Source: Mesorhabditis belari (Eukaryota; Nematoda; Chromadorea; Rhabditida; Rhabditidae). From it: DNA of 64,000 nt. The notes beneath the pieces were generated by a model that was given only the letters and a program-made list of their open reading frames with translations, did not search any database and was not told the DNA's origin. Positions 1 through 12,100 of this stretch are shown in pieces (within the stretch, counting starts at the first letter, position 1; every line of letters begins with the position of its first letter). The DNA lies in the NCBI GenBank assembly GCA_958450365.1, contig CAUEEP010000743.1:1302001-1366000 (forward strand), read 5' to 3'. The translations under genes were made by a program, and so were the position numbers.

Positions 1-356
1 TGTTGCAATGAGCGGCGATTATTTTATATTTCGAGAGAATAGGAAAGATTAAGAGACTTTTGACACACACGTGAGTCAAAAAATGAAGCTCTTTTTCTGG
101 AAAACGCCAAAAAATTGAAGGGATTTCTCTCAAAACCTACATAAAAGTCACACGTCAATCCATTCATTTTCTTCAATCAATGCAATAAGAATGATCGGGA
201 ATTTGTGGGAAATCATCAGCTTATCCAACATGATGGATAAGCTTCATTTTTCTATAAAAGCGATAAAAGAATAGATTCCAAATTTTCAATTAATCTAAAA
301 GGATTTTCCCAAGAAAACTTTCGAAGTTCCATTGGAAATAGAGAAAGAAATTACAG

Positions 357-2508
357 CCAAAACCAATCGACTACACGACGATCCCGGGATTAAAGTTGGA
401 ATGCAGTGCTGAAGAGTTGCCTCCACTCAGCATCCCACCACCACAATCACTATCAACAATACATAAAGAAAAAGGGCATTTAAGTGAAATTTCTAAGTAA
501 GTTTCTAAGTAAGTTTCCAAGTAAATGTGCTTATTAAACGAAAATTTCTTATTTCATTTCGTTTAGAACGGAAAGCATACGCGAATTTCTTGAGTTCTCG
601 CATCAACTATTTGGCCCAATCTCGTCTTTCTATTGGGGTCCACGATATGTTGTGATTGTTAGTTCAAAGAAGATTCTAGCCGATTTGCGAAATGCTAGAG
701 AAAATTTAGGTGAAAATTTCTTGATTTAAAGTAAAGGAAAAGTTGTTTTTGATGAAATGTGGTGAGGTGAAGGAGTTATCAAGAGTTAGAGTTATCAATC
801 CAGAGTTGCCTTTTGACTTTTTCTTTGCCATTTTTATACTTGATTTTCCTCAAAGGAATGGCCATAAAGAGTCGGTTTTTCCTCTTTTTTTTCTCATTTT
901 CTCAAATTCTACTTTTAGTTTGTGCAAATCCTTACTTACCTGGCTCGGTTTTATTCGGTGATTCGAGATTTTCTTCTATTTTTCCTCTAAATAGCGTTTA
1001 TATTGAGAAAACGATGAATGGAGAGTGGAAAAATGAGGCGAGTACACAAAGGGAATTCATTTTCAGCATCACAAAGAATTTTAGTTTTCAGAGGAATTCC
1101 AAAATCATATCTTTCAACGAGGGCCGTTTCTTGATGGCGAAATGATGACGAATGAAATGAGAGAAAATCCTCGAGATATCATCCAATCTTTACAGTAAGT
1201 TCGGTTTAAAAGAAATCAATTTTTATGGGGGGAAAAAGGATGGAGAAAGTTTAAGAGATCGAGAAAATCTAGAAAATCGAGGGAATGCAATTCGAGAATC
1301 GAAGCAATTCGAAGCGACGAAAAACAAAATTAGCATTTAGCTTTTCGAGGCATCACTCACTCTCCCCGATCGCTTTCCTAAGATAATTTCAAATTCTACC
1401 TTCACTTTCGTTTAGTTCTATTGAAAAAAAAAAGTGAAACTGAAAATGAAACTGAAAAAATGAAAGTTTACATTTAAAGAGAAAATTATTTATGTAAAAA
1501 ATATTTGTGAAATATAGATTACTTTTATCAACATTTTATCTCCACTCGTGTATTTGAGAGACTCTAAACTTTCCATTATCTACATCAATCCCCAATTATT
1601 TTTCATGTTTCATTCTTTTTTTTCCCTCCACCTTCATCATCCCTTGTTTATTTTTTTGATTAGTATTCAGGACCAGAGATAAAGTGCGTTAGATTTAAGA
1701 TTAAAATACATCAATTCATACACATAGGCCGATAAAAAGCAACACGATATAATGGTAAAAGTGTTCAAATTGAGATAAATGAATTTTATTATCAATTTAG
1801 ACAATTCCCTAGACGATTTTTCATCAATATTCTAAAGAATTTATAAAAGAAATTGCAGATTAGTCTTCAAAATTCTGCAAAAAGAGATTCAAGAGTCAGA
1901 AACGTTGATCGATGCCCTGTGTCGACCTTTAGTTTGTCTCTATGAGAAAGAAATTGATGTTGACGCTCATCCCGTTCCAGCTTGGGTAATCTTTTCATTA
2001 TTTCATTCAATGATTCAATAATTCAATAATTCAATGATTCAATAATTCAATTATTCAATAATTCAATAATTCAATAATTCAATAATTCAATAATTCAATA
2101 ATTCAATAATTCAATGATTCAATAATTCAATGATTCATTGTTTCATTGAATCATTCAACTAATAAATCATTTATTTAACAATCTAGGTTCCAATTTTACT
2201 TCATCCTATGCAAATTCTTGATCGAAACTCTGCGACTCTTCTAGACGATTTTCATGAAGAGTTCAACTTTCTTCCCGGATGCTCATTCAATGATCAGCAG
2301 CTCATTGAACTTAAAAAAACTCTTAAAGCTCTTAGAAAATAAAGCTTTATTGAAAAATTCAGAAATTTCTTCACACTTTTGTATTGATTTCTTGTTTAGA
2401 GCTTTGGAAACTGTAAACAATCGTTTCTGGCTTTTCATTCTTTTGTTTCGATATTTCCACCCGTTTCATCAACGTTTTCCCAGCTTGGCAAAGAGTTATG
2501 AAAAATAA
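357..2508 (+). CDS. Cytochrome P450, CYP20-like (partial model, 3' end uncertain)
   Basis: Exons at 357-496 and 567-709 join in frame and read IPGLKLECSAEELPP, then REFLEFSHQLFGPISSFYWG and RYVVIVSS. This is the N-terminal pattern of animal CYP20 proteins (IPG start, EFL..LH..YGPV.SFW.G.R.VVS). An exon near 733 continues with RVINPELPFDFF, and one ending at 1196 reads FLDGEMMTNEM, matching the CYP20 segment FLDGSLDKNMT. Further coding-like segments at about 1861-1988 (LQKEIQESETLIDAL) and 2187-2345 resemble the P450 ETLR and C-terminal regions but are compressed. The haem-binding Cys loop is not secure: three 3' splice choices give different tails, one of them with FGNCKQSFLAF. Known of the family: membrane-bound monooxygenases; CYP20 is an orphan with an atypical haem loop. 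The first exon with a membrane anchor was not found. It may be a divergent gene or a decaying pseudogene. Confidence 0.5.
1663..1757 (-). mobile_element. Solo LINE 3'-UTR fragment
   Basis: This stretch (GGACCAGAGATAAAGTGCGT onward) is about 85-90% identical by eye to 7040-7145, which is the 3' UTR of the LINE fragment on the minus strand. Both copies end at the same point near TATTCAGGACC. It is a severely 5'-truncated copy inside the P450-like gene region. Confidence 0.6.
2003..2156. repeat. AT-rich tandem repeat, unit about ATTCAATA
   Basis: About 150 bp of repeated ATTCAATA/ATTCAATG units sit between two putative exons of the P450-like gene, that is in an intron or in decayed sequence. 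Confidence 0.85.
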
Positions 2509-2564
2509 AAAGCCAATTCCTAAATGAAAAAAAGAAAATGAAATGAAAATGAAATTAGTAAAGA

Positions 2565-5500
2565 CTATTTTAGCGTACCAATAATGATGACACCAATCAC
2601 AATGAATGATATCGATGGACGAGTGGCCAAGAAGCCGATTACCGAAAGTATTTCAAGAATGTAGATTAAACTTGCTAAAACCTAAATAAAAATAAAACTA
2701 TAAGATTATCTACAGGGTGCGTCATAATTATTGCAACAAGATACTCAAGGCATTGCACACCAAGAAGTTTCACTGGAAGAAGATTTTTAAACAGAAATAG
2801 CTTTATTTAACAGTAACAAATAAGGTAACAAGAGATCATTCGATATGACCGCCTTTTGCCTTGATAACAGCCCTTAATCGGTTCGGATATGCCTCCACTG
2901 CGGCCCGAATGTCATCTTGAGGAGTCGCCTTCCATCCTTTGGTCAAAGACTTCTTCAAGGTCAAAGAGCAGACATTAGCCTCTAAGATTGCCCAAATGGA
3001 AAAGTCCATCACATTGAGATCCGGTGAGTTTGGAGGCCATTCATTCTTGGTGATCACTGAGGGAAAGTTGGCCACACAACAGTCCTGAACCGTCTTCTTC
3101 GTGTGAGCGGGAGGCAATTAGGCAAGAATAAAGAAGATAGAACGCAACACAACAAAAAAGGGGGCAAAAAAAATAAGAAAGCTGTTTGGAAAACGGTCTT
3201 TGAACTCTTGTTGCAATAATTATGACGCACCCTGTATAATATTTCAATATTCATTTCAAAAAGTAGACTTGTTTTTTTGGTTTTTTTTAAGAAATACTTA
3301 CTAAACGATGAAAATGAGATCCGAGAAATGAGCCGAGAGGAGCAAAGGTGACACAAACTGGCGTACAAACGGCCACGTATTCCCAAGCTATCTGAATTTC
3401 TCTCATCAACAACTTTCATTCAACTCTAGCATTGCCAAAAAAAAGGTAATGAAGAAAGAAGAAAAAGAACCTGTGGTATTCCACCTTGAATCACTGCCCG
3501 CCAATAGAAACCCATCATTGAATTCAGCGCTAAACACTTTTAAGCACTACAAACTCTTCAAAATTGCTTCAAATCTCCCGAATTGACATGAACTATAGCT
3601 CAAAAAATCGAGAATCTCAAGAGCTTTCGAATCGACTAAAGAACATTCAAAAATAACAATACTAACGAAAGTTATAGTTGTTTGTAGCCTAACTACGCGT
3701 GAGTACGTTTTGTTTTGAGGACTACAAGCAATTATAACTTTCTTCAGTATTGTTATTTTTGGATGTTCTTTAGTCCATTCGAAAACTCTTGAGATTCTCG
3801 ATTTTTTGAGAAATCTATCTATAGATCGATCTATAGAACGATCTATAGAAAGCTATAGATCGTGTCAATCCGGTGTCAATTTGAAGCAAGTTAGAAGCGT
3901 TTTTAGTAAGTTGACGTTTAGTTTTTAGTTTATCATTTTTGTAGTTTATAGTGTCTATTGCATTATCTTTAACTAACCCATTAAAACAATGGTTGTTGGT
4001 GTGGCCGTTTTCTCGCTAACACGAAATAGGAGAGTGATCACCGAAAAAGTGCAAATGTCAATCCCGCTTCCAGCAAATGCTGTGAAAATCCCTAAAATTA
4101 GTTTTTCTAGAAACAATTTTTCTTATTTTACCTCCAACAAAACCAGTAAGAAGTAACACTAAAGCTTTCCATGTAGAAAACATTGGAATCACTCGATAAG
4201 TCTAAACTAATCGTGTAAGCGCTTTCCTTTACTTGCCTTTGATTAGATTTACTGTTCTTTTTCGCTCCGAATTTAGCAAATACAATGCTACTGCAAAAGA
4301 AGCCCATACTGAGACGAAAAACGTTTTCTTTAAAGCATCATCTAGAAGGTGATCGAGCTGGAAATGGCTTTTGAATGTTGAATGATTGATGGGCTTTACC
4401 CAAGTTAGACCAACGATAATTCCAGGGATCGAACCAAGAAAGCAAAAAAGAATGGCACGTCTTTCGACAACGATTCCCATATAGACAATCACAAAGAGTG
4501 CTGCGGACATGCCTGTAAAGATTTCCCGCCATGGTCGACTGGCTAAGAGCCCTGTCTCTCTTAGTCGTCTTGCAAGGGAATCGTCCAAAGTTATGGTGAC
4601 TTTTTGGGTTGAGTGATACCTTGTTCGATAGATCTTATGATGAATATTGATGACCAAAAAAATTAGCTGCCTAAAGTAACTCTTCAACGAGAAATTGGAC
4701 CGACAAGGAGCAAACAAATGAGGTTTTTGACCCTCCTTCATGGAGCTGTAACTTTTTACTTGATCGATATTTTTGAATAATCTTTTTTTCATGTAATAGA
4801 ACTTGAATGAAACTAAAAAATAGTAAAATTTGTTTCCCAAAATATTTATAAAATTTTGCATTTCAAAGCTATTGATTTTAGCCAAAGTTTACTGAACTTT
4901 TTTTCTAGGAATATTTTAAGTTTTTATAATTAATGAAAGTTTATTCTTTAGTTTCATTCAAGTTCTATTACATGAAAAAAAGATTATTCAAAAATATCGA
5001 TCAAGTAAAAAGTTACAGCTTCATGAAGGAGGGTCAAAAAACGTCATTTTTCTGCTTCTTGTCGGTCCAATTTCTCGTTGTAGAGTTACTTTCGGCAGCT
5101 AATTTTTTTGGTCATCAATATTCATCATAAGATCTATGGAATGAGGTATCACTCATCCTAAATAGCCACCATAACTTTGGACGATTCCATTGTTAGTCGG
5201 GAGGTCAACGGTTCCTAGATTATTACCGTAAATACTGTAATAGTACCCCACCCCCATAATGACGGTGCGGAGCGTTGTGTAGTCTAGCTTTGGACGTGTT
5301 TTTCTCGACACTGGTTTATGCTACAATGCGCGCTTAAATATCAAAAAAATAGCTGAAATTCAGGGCTATTTTTTGATACCAAAGACGCACTTTTTGAAAG
5401 TACGGGTGCTTTAAAAAAAATGAAATACTAAAAAACTTTCGCGACTACGCGACTGTACGAGGGGGTGCGACTACGCGACTGTACTATTACAGTATTTACG

Positions 5501-6193
5501 GTAGCTTGCTTGCTGTGGGCTTGCTTTTGTATTGTTTGTATCACATTATTCGTTTAAATAAATATATTTTTTTAAAACCCTGTGTCTTCGCACCAATAGA
5601 CTGCATCATTAGAGTGAAATCTCTTGCAGTGTTCGGCACAATATGAAGCACAAAAGTCATCACGGGAAATGCCACCGCTCCACCACCTTCTGATGTCATT
5701 CCTGAAAGGTATTCCTGATTAGACCTAGCTCAAGAAAGCTACAGTACTACACTGTTGCCAACAGTAATTAATGTAGATTATTGTAGAGAAATTAGGCACT
5801 GATTAAGCTATTCACGATCAAAGCAACAAACCAGCGATGCTTGCTCCAAAGATCATCGTTATCGGCAACTCCCATCGAATTGGATATAAAGAAAAGAAAT
5901 TGTATTTGATAGCCGATGTTAACCAGATGGTCTAAAGGATTTGTTAAGGAAAAAAAGCTTTTTTGGCAAACCTGAATGAAAACAAATGGAATGGCTAATG
6001 CCATATATTTTCTGTGTTTATCGTGAAACTTCTCCCACCAAGTCGGCTCATCCAAAAACTCTTTCTCTTTCTCTTCTTCTAGACATTGACCTAAAAAGAT
6101 AGTTTCCAAGATTTCTCTTTCAAACCGACCATCAAGGAAAAATTTTCGGAAAAATTTGCCCATAGTTCGACGTGGTGGCTTAGTAGCGACCAT
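2565..6193 (-). CDS. TauE/SafE-family membrane transporter
   Basis: Nine exons (6193-5972, 5931-5832, 5701-5594, 4512-4253, 4201-4132, 4091-3978, 3529-3471, 3391-3302, 2681-2565) join without a stop into 379 residues. The signature blocks are GMTSEGGGAVAFPVMT, GIFTAFAGSGIDICTFSV, FRVSEKTATPT, LTGFVGG and APLGSFLGSHFHR. These are typical of nematode sulfite-exporter (TauE/SafE) proteins. A soluble N-terminus of about 65 residues precedes the first membrane helix (YMALAIPFVFIQ), and the C-terminus ends in a hydrophobic helix. The family moves anions such as sulfite or sulfonates across membranes; the substrate here is unknown. Four of its eight introns are bloated by inserts: a deleted mariner in the last, a fold-back in the 3530-3977 intron, and a MITE plus a second fold-back in the 1.08-kb intron between exons 3 and 4. 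Start chosen at the first in-frame Met, 6193. Confidence 0.9.
2713..3234 (-). mobile_element. Deleted Tc1/mariner element with terminal inverted repeats
   Basis: Perfect inverted ends (CAGGGTGCGTCATAATTATT and its complement) are flanked by TA duplications at 2711 and 3235. Inside, 2836-3117 on the minus strand encodes the C-terminal part of a mariner-like transposase, including NEWPPNSPDLNVMDF (the PPNSPDLN region with the third catalytic Asp) and AVIKAKGGHIE. The N-terminal DNA-binding and first catalytic regions are missing, so it is a non-autonomous deletion derivative. It lies in the last intron of the TauE/SafE gene. Confidence 0.9.
3590..3860. mobile_element. Fold-back (palindromic) element in an intron
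   Basis: CGAGAATCTCAAGAGCTTTCGA..AACAATACTAACGAAAGTTAT is repeated in inverted orientation about 100 bp downstream (ATAACTTTCTTCAGTATTGTT..TCTTGAGATTCTCG). It forms a hairpin of about 110-bp arms in the TauE/SafE intron 3530-3977. A short GATCTATAGA-type repeat follows at 3825-3860. Confidence 0.75.
4530..5215. mobile_element. Fold-back element with tRNA-like sequence in its left arm
   Basis: The left arm (about 4555-4885) and right arm (about 4925-5205) are inverted copies: TTACATGAAAAAAAGATTAT and following sequence appears on both strands with a short AT-rich spacer at 4890-4925. At the outer left end, 4530-4600 reads TGGTCGACTGGCTAAGAGCC, a Pol III A-box-like stretch shared with the tRNA-like repeat at 14551-14626 (GGCTAAGAGCCCTGT). 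It sits in the large TauE/SafE intron, next to the splice acceptor at 4513. Exact borders are approximate. Confidence 0.75.
5224..5503. mobile_element. MITE, TACCGTAAATACTG family, copy 1
   Basis: Terminal inverted repeats TACCGTAAATACTGTAATAG and its complement bound a 280-bp element. The centre has a palindrome around GCGCTTAAATATCAAAA and AGGGCTATTTTTTGATACC. It has no coding capacity. Near-identical copies lie at 8377-8647 (inverted) and 58675-58921. This one is in the TauE/SafE large intron. Confidence 0.9.
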
Positions 6194-6390
6194 TTTTTTG
6201 TTTTTGAAACTGCTGGAAGAATTCGCTAAATATATTAGATTCCCTTATTCTTTCAAAATAAAATTTTCTAAAACTTTTCTACTTTTCTTTATAATTTCTA
6301 AATCAGAAAGAAGATTAGTTTTCGAAAGTTTTCGTTTTAGAACATTCTAATCTAATGAGAACATTGTAATCTAATGAGAACATTGTAGTC

Positions 6391-6580
6391 TAAAGCCTAA
6401 AGCTAAAGCCTAAAGCTAAAGCCTAAAGCTAAAGCCTAAAGCTAAAGCCTAAAGCTAAAGCCTAAAGCTAAAGCCTAAAGCTAAAGCCTAAAGCTAAAGC
6501 CTAAAGCTAAAGCCTAAAGCTAAAGCCTAAAGCTAAAGCCTAAAGCTAAAGCCTAAAGCTAAAGCCTAAAGCTAAAGCCA
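6391..6580. repeat. 13-bp tandem repeat AAAGCCTAAAGCT
   Basis: About 14 nearly perfect 13-bp units. Each contains GCCTAA, the complement of the nematode telomere unit TTAGGC, followed by an imperfect AGCTAAA. It lies just upstream of the TauE/SafE start. Confidence 0.9.
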
Positions 6581-7039
6581 AGAGTTACAGTAATGTATAG
6601 TAATCAGTTAAGGTCGAGAATCAAAGAAAAATATGAATGTCAAAAGCTAGCAAATGTTTAAGTATATGAAAATTGATAGGGAGGAGATGAAAATCGAGTT
6701 CTTTTGTGTGTGTGTGGTTGTTCTAGTTGATGTGTGTTAAGAGACGCCTTTTCTTCAATCCACAGCTCTTTTTTGGTATTCAATCATTGACATATGATTG
6801 GAGTTGTCTTTTCTTTCTTTCTTTTTCTTTCTTTCTTTTTTATCTCTGAGTCGATTTTCCTCGAAATTGCCTCCATTAGCCTTGAACACTTTCAAACATT
6901 CATCTCTCAAATTAGCATTGTGATTTTTGTGATTTCAATATTTCCCTTAAAAATTCCCCCAAAAAATTCCCAAAATCACGTTTGCAACATTAGAATTTGT
7001 TTAGATTATGTGGTTGTTCTTTTTTATATAGATACTTTA

Positions 7040-7545
7040 TTCAGGACCTGAGATAAAGTGCGCTAGATTTAAGATTAAAACACATGAATTCATACACATA
7101 ACACGAAAAGGGCCAACAAAAAGAAACACGATATAATATATGTAAAATGTGGGTAGCACAGATAACGTCAAGGATCCACTAGAGCTTCAAGATCAAGATC
7201 ATCTACAGATAATTTAAAGGTTTCGAGACTATTGGACTCTCTCAAAACTCTGGGGAGTCGATTCCAAATTCTGGCAGTTCTTATTGGAAAAGAGTTATAA
7301 ACAAACTTATTGGAGGTGACTGGAATTTCTGAAACGAAAGAACCTCTCCTTGAACTAACCGTTGGATTAACTTTGAATAAATCTCGAAAAAGAGGGATAG
7401 GTTGCATGCCCTTTACAATTTTGAAGCATTCTATTAAATCCGTGACCTTTTGGTTCAAAAAATCCACCCAATTAAAGTTTCTTCTAGGCATTTGTCGAAA
7501 ATGAAAGTTTAAAGTTTTGAACCCAATCACTCAGCTTAAGCATGA
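7040..7545 (-). mobile_element. 5'-truncated non-LTR retrotransposon (LINE) fragment
   Basis: An open frame at 7530-7168 (minus) encodes about 120 residues ending the reverse-transcriptase ORF: NSFPIRTARIWNRLP and VLRESNSLETFKLSVDDL match the WN.LP....S...FK tail common in CR1/Jockey/RTE-type LINEs. Its 3' UTR (7145-7040) is repeated alone at 1663-1757. The palm/YADD region is absent, so it is a dead 3' end. Confidence 0.75.
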
Positions 7546-7792
7546 TTAGAATTTGTCCTTTAGCTTATTTTTACTTTATTTTGTTCATTTGTAAGTGCTT
7601 TACGAGAGTTTCCCAAAAGAACTTTTTCCCCTAAAACCTCCCTTTAGCTCAACGAGGTGAGCAACGATTTTCATGAAAACAGTGAAAAAACGAGGAGTGA
7701 ATTTGATTTAGTCAATATTTTCTTTACAACCCTCGTAAACCCCTTTAAACCCGTGGTAAGCCGGCCACTAAATCTGTTCATTTGGAAGCGGG

Positions 7793-8224
7793 GTGAGAAG
7801 AGAGAAAAGCAGGGTGATGCCTCGATTAAGAAGGGGGGAAAGCTTTTGTGATAAGAGGAAAGCCCATCAAACATACACTCAACACACTGAAAAACTGATA
7901 GAGAGACTCTCCATTCAATTCACTGCATCTTTTACAAGAAATGAGAAAAAAACCGTTGATGAAACACTTGCCCTCCGTGCCTTTCTTAGAGATGATGAGC
8001 CCGAGAAGATCAAAGATCGAATTCTCATTGTTAATGACATAGATTATGGTATCATTTATCTTAATCTGACTTTTTTAAGTACTTCTTTAGGTATTTCATT
8101 AATCAATAGCCTTGTTCGAAATTTCGGTAGCTCGTGGCGCTCGTTATCGGTCAGAAAAGAAAAGGCAAAAGTGGGGGAGGGGGGGAGTACTTCTTTTTCT
8201 CTTCACTCATCCCCTTTTCATTGA
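7793..8224 (+). other. Unassigned open reading frame
   Basis: A 143-codon frame with a charged middle segment (KTVDETLALRAFLRDDEPEK) and then low-complexity sequence. No family was recognised and no supported exon partners were found around it. It may be a decayed exon or chance. The remaining sequence from 6600 to 9120, apart from the LINE and the MITE, shows only AT-rich and CTTT-rich tracts. Confidence 0.2.
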
Positions 8225-8376
8225 GTTGATTTGTCTTTCCCGGCCAATCTCCGACAAATACTTACATGTGCCATTACATGAATTTTATAGCCAACTCCGA
8301 GTCATCAGCACCGAGTTTTCCTTCAAAAAATGAACCCTCAAAGATTTATCGATGGCTACTAAATCGATAAAGTTGT

Positions 8377-8647
8377 TACCGTAAATACTGTAATAGTACC
8401 CCACCGCTCTCGTACAGTCGCGTAGTCGCAAAAGTTTTTTAGTATTTCATTTTTTTCAAAGCGCCCGTACTTTCAAAAAATGCGTCTTAGGTATCAAAAA
8501 ATAGCCCTGAATTTCAGCTATTTTTTTTGATACCTAAGCGCGCATTGTAGCATAAACCAGTGTCGAGAAAAACTCGTTCAAAGCTAGACTACGCAACACT
8601 TCGCACCGTCATTATGGGGGTGGGGTACTATTAAAGTATTTACGGTA
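8377..8647. mobile_element. MITE, TACCGTAAATACTG family, copy 2 (inverted)
   Basis: Same inverted ends as the copy at 5224-5503, with the interior in the opposite orientation (CTCGTACAGTCGCGTAGTCG on the left, CACCGTCATTATGGGGGTGG on the right). It is 271 bp and non-coding, between the unassigned ORF and pal-1. Confidence 0.9.
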
Positions 8648-9121
8648 TGTGTTTAGAATATGCCTTAAAATTAAGCTCTTTTTCAAAGATTTATTTCTGA
8701 CACGCTCTGCGCAAATTATTAAGTGAAATCAGGAAAAACTCGTGGCAAGAATAGATGAAAATTAAAGTCACAGTTTCTTTTTCAGTAAAGCAAATTATTA
8801 GAAATTGTTTGAATGAATGAAATAAAGAAGATCTCATGATTTTTTTTTGAGATATTCATAAGAATACGATACATAATAAAAATTATATATGACACTTTAA
8901 CACAAAAAAAATGATGACAACAAGAGCATAAAATTTAGAAGATTAGATAAATGCAAATTGAGAAAAGAAGAGATTTGGATTTGCAAATGAAAAGATATTA
9001 AGTTGATTGTTTAAAAGAAAATAAATGCCTATGGTTATGTGCTGAACGGGTTAGAGATTCTTTGAAGTCGATGAACGGCTTGAACTTGGTAAAGAATAAA
9101 TGATGAAAAGATATCAAAGAA

Positions 9122-12100
9122 TTATGAAGGTTTCTTTTTGTTCTCGCGACGCTCCTTGGCTCGTCTAAAGTTTAAGAGATTGCATAAACGATTTAAAAGA
9201 GAAAAGAGGGGAAAGGACATGGACAGTGCATCGAAATGACAAACATTTCGATTCATTGTCCATCATAGAAATATCTTGTTACCTAATGATATTGTCGTTG
9301 TTCCTAATAATAGTTCGTCGTAACCTCTGACTACACTATTGACTGTTCACTGTTGATTTACTCTTCACTCTTATTGTTCGAAGATTTCCTACTTGATCAC
9401 TTTTTCTCTCAGTCCTTCTTTTGTTGTTCTGTGATAAAGAGGGGAAAGGTGGGGGGATGAAAAGAAGTTGAGAAGGTGTGAATGGGACGATGACCCCAAT
9501 CAATCACCACATGGACCCAAAGAAGGGATGCCGATTGAACCCTCAATGAAAAGAAACCAAATATCGTAAATCCACTAATCCTAACCCATATATTTTTCCT
9601 ATGAATTCAATTGGTTTAAACCCTATAGAGCCTTCAAGTTACAGTAGAGCCTTCAAGTTAGAGTAGAGCCTTCAAGTTAGAGTAGAGCCTTCAATTTACA
9701 GTAGAGCCTTCAAGTTAGAGTAGAGCCTTCAAGTTACAGTAGAGCCTTCAAGTTAGAGTAGAGCCTTCAAGTTAGAGTAGAGCCTTCAAGTTACAGTAGA
9801 GCATTCAAGTTACAGTAGAGCATTCAAGTTACAGTAGAGCATTCAAGTTACAGTAAATTAACAAGGGTAAATTGATATTTGATTACCAGGATTTGTTAAG
9901 AATTTCCTTGTTAAATGAATCCCAAAACATGGCTCTTTTCACTGAGCTGCCAAAGGCTAAATTCTATTTTGTGCCCTCACCTATTTCTATTTTGCCCTCG
10001 ATTCTGTCGCATTTTTCTTTAACGCCTAAAATTTAATTTTTTCAAAACCTTCTTGTCACCCTCCTACTTCTTCGCATTCTTTTTACATACTTTTCAATTT
10101 CTTATGTCACATAGACCGCCTTTCGCAACATTAACGATAAATCTATCAAAATTTATCGGTCTCTATCAGCAAACGTCATCTTCGATTCATTTTTTGTAAA
10201 AAGACTCGAGAAGGGCCAAAACATTGTTTCTTCTCAATTTGATTGTTTAGCTTACAAGCGACCTTTTCGATGCGATCTGCGGAAAGAAACTCCAAAGGAT
10301 GCACCCAACTTACTGCAAAATAACCAACCTATTCTGAAACCAAATCTTTATCTGCCTCTCCGTCAATTGCAGATTCGTCGAAAGCTCGGCTTTTCGATCA
10401 GCGGTGATGAAATTGTTCAGCTGCCATTCCTGAATTCATTTTGTATCATATCATATTTCTACAACTTGAATAACGACTTTTCACATTTTGTTTTAGTTTT
10501 TTGAATACCAACCGCTTCAAGCTGAAGTCGTTGCTGATCCGAGTAGACATTCCGATATTTCTCAGCAGTCCGCACTCGAACATCTAAAAAAGGATTTTCC
10601 AATAAGTAAAGCAAAAACAATTTCCATTTTTTGAGTGGCGGCAAGGTGAAAGGATTTTCAAGCAAAAGGGGTTCGAGTTATCGGTTGAAAAGGATAAGAC
10701 GGCTTAGCGGTTTGATCAAAGAGACTCCAAAATGGCGACAGCCGAGGTTATCAAACAAGCAAGATTTTTTGGAGAGGATTTCCCCCAAAATTCTTATGTC
10801 AAAATTTCAATGAATAACAACAACTCACTGTTTGTGCCGGGTCCAGTACGATAGGTGGGATTAGCGGACTCTCGTTTCATCGATGGCGTTTTCCAATTAG
10901 TCAAAAACTAAAAGCCACGTTTGTGCATGCAATAGAGAAAGAAAATCAATCGATTATTGTTTGACAAACACTTACACTGTAATCAGAAGCTGGAAATGAT
11001 GGATACATGTAGTAAGCATTCATGGCACTAGGAGGATTCATCACATTTTCCAATTTATAGCTGAAAAATGTTGCTTAGCAAAAGTCAAGCTAACTAAGGA
11101 TTTGATCTTGATAAAGATAAAGCTATCATTGTTGTTAAATACCTAATAGTAGTGCACCTTGAGCGTTGCCTAAATTGCTCGAAATCTTCGCTTATGAGAA
11201 CCTATCGATGTGGGGTCGGAAAATGTAGCTGACGATGAGATCTTGTGGGGGATTTGAGTGTTGAGCTTATGGTTGCCAAGCTTTTGCATAAAATCGTCAT
11301 CAACTCGGCACTACTATTAGAGAAAATACGGTAAATATTATCAAATAAATCAATATCAAATAAAAAGCCAATCAACTCAAAGTATGCAACTTTAAAGTCT
11401 TGTTCTTGTCATTCTTGTTGCTTAAAGAAAGGACTGTTTCAAGATTTACTGTGTAATCTAGTTCAATGAAAATTTTCTATATATATATATATATAAACTC
11501 ACTTATTCTGCAGAGCATTGATGGAACTGTGTGCGAGTGGAGTGCCCGCTGTCGACGTTGATGGGAATGGATCGGTTGGATATGGTGGCTAAACATTACT
11601 CCTTTTAAATTTAGCTTAAATCGCACATTCCTACTCTCAGTCATACTAGATTACTGTAGTTTATTTTGCTCACTTTTTTTCTCCCCTCATTTCCCAGGTG
11701 CTCAATTCAATTTGCTACTCACTTTTTTTTACCCTCATTTGCATACACATGTTGACAAACTTACACATGCTTTTGTCGGGGTTTTTTTGAAGGCTTTAAA
11801 CCTTTTTCTATAAAACCTTTGATGTTAGCGGTAAAAGATTTGCTAAGCAAAAAAAGAATAGAATTCACCTCGGCTGAATTAGCGCCTTGGGGGCTTGATG
11901 AAGCAAATGCGGCGGACGGGATTTGCGGAGGGAAAAACATTTGCGTGCTTCCGGAATCGGAGAGCTGAAGAATATTGGTAAAAAGATTGTCTTTATAAAA
12001 CAAATTTGAATTGATTAAATAAAACGTACTTTTGGTGGATCGTAGGCACCAGAAGGTTCCCATCTTGTCGGGTAAAATCCATCAAATGGCGCCGGATGCA

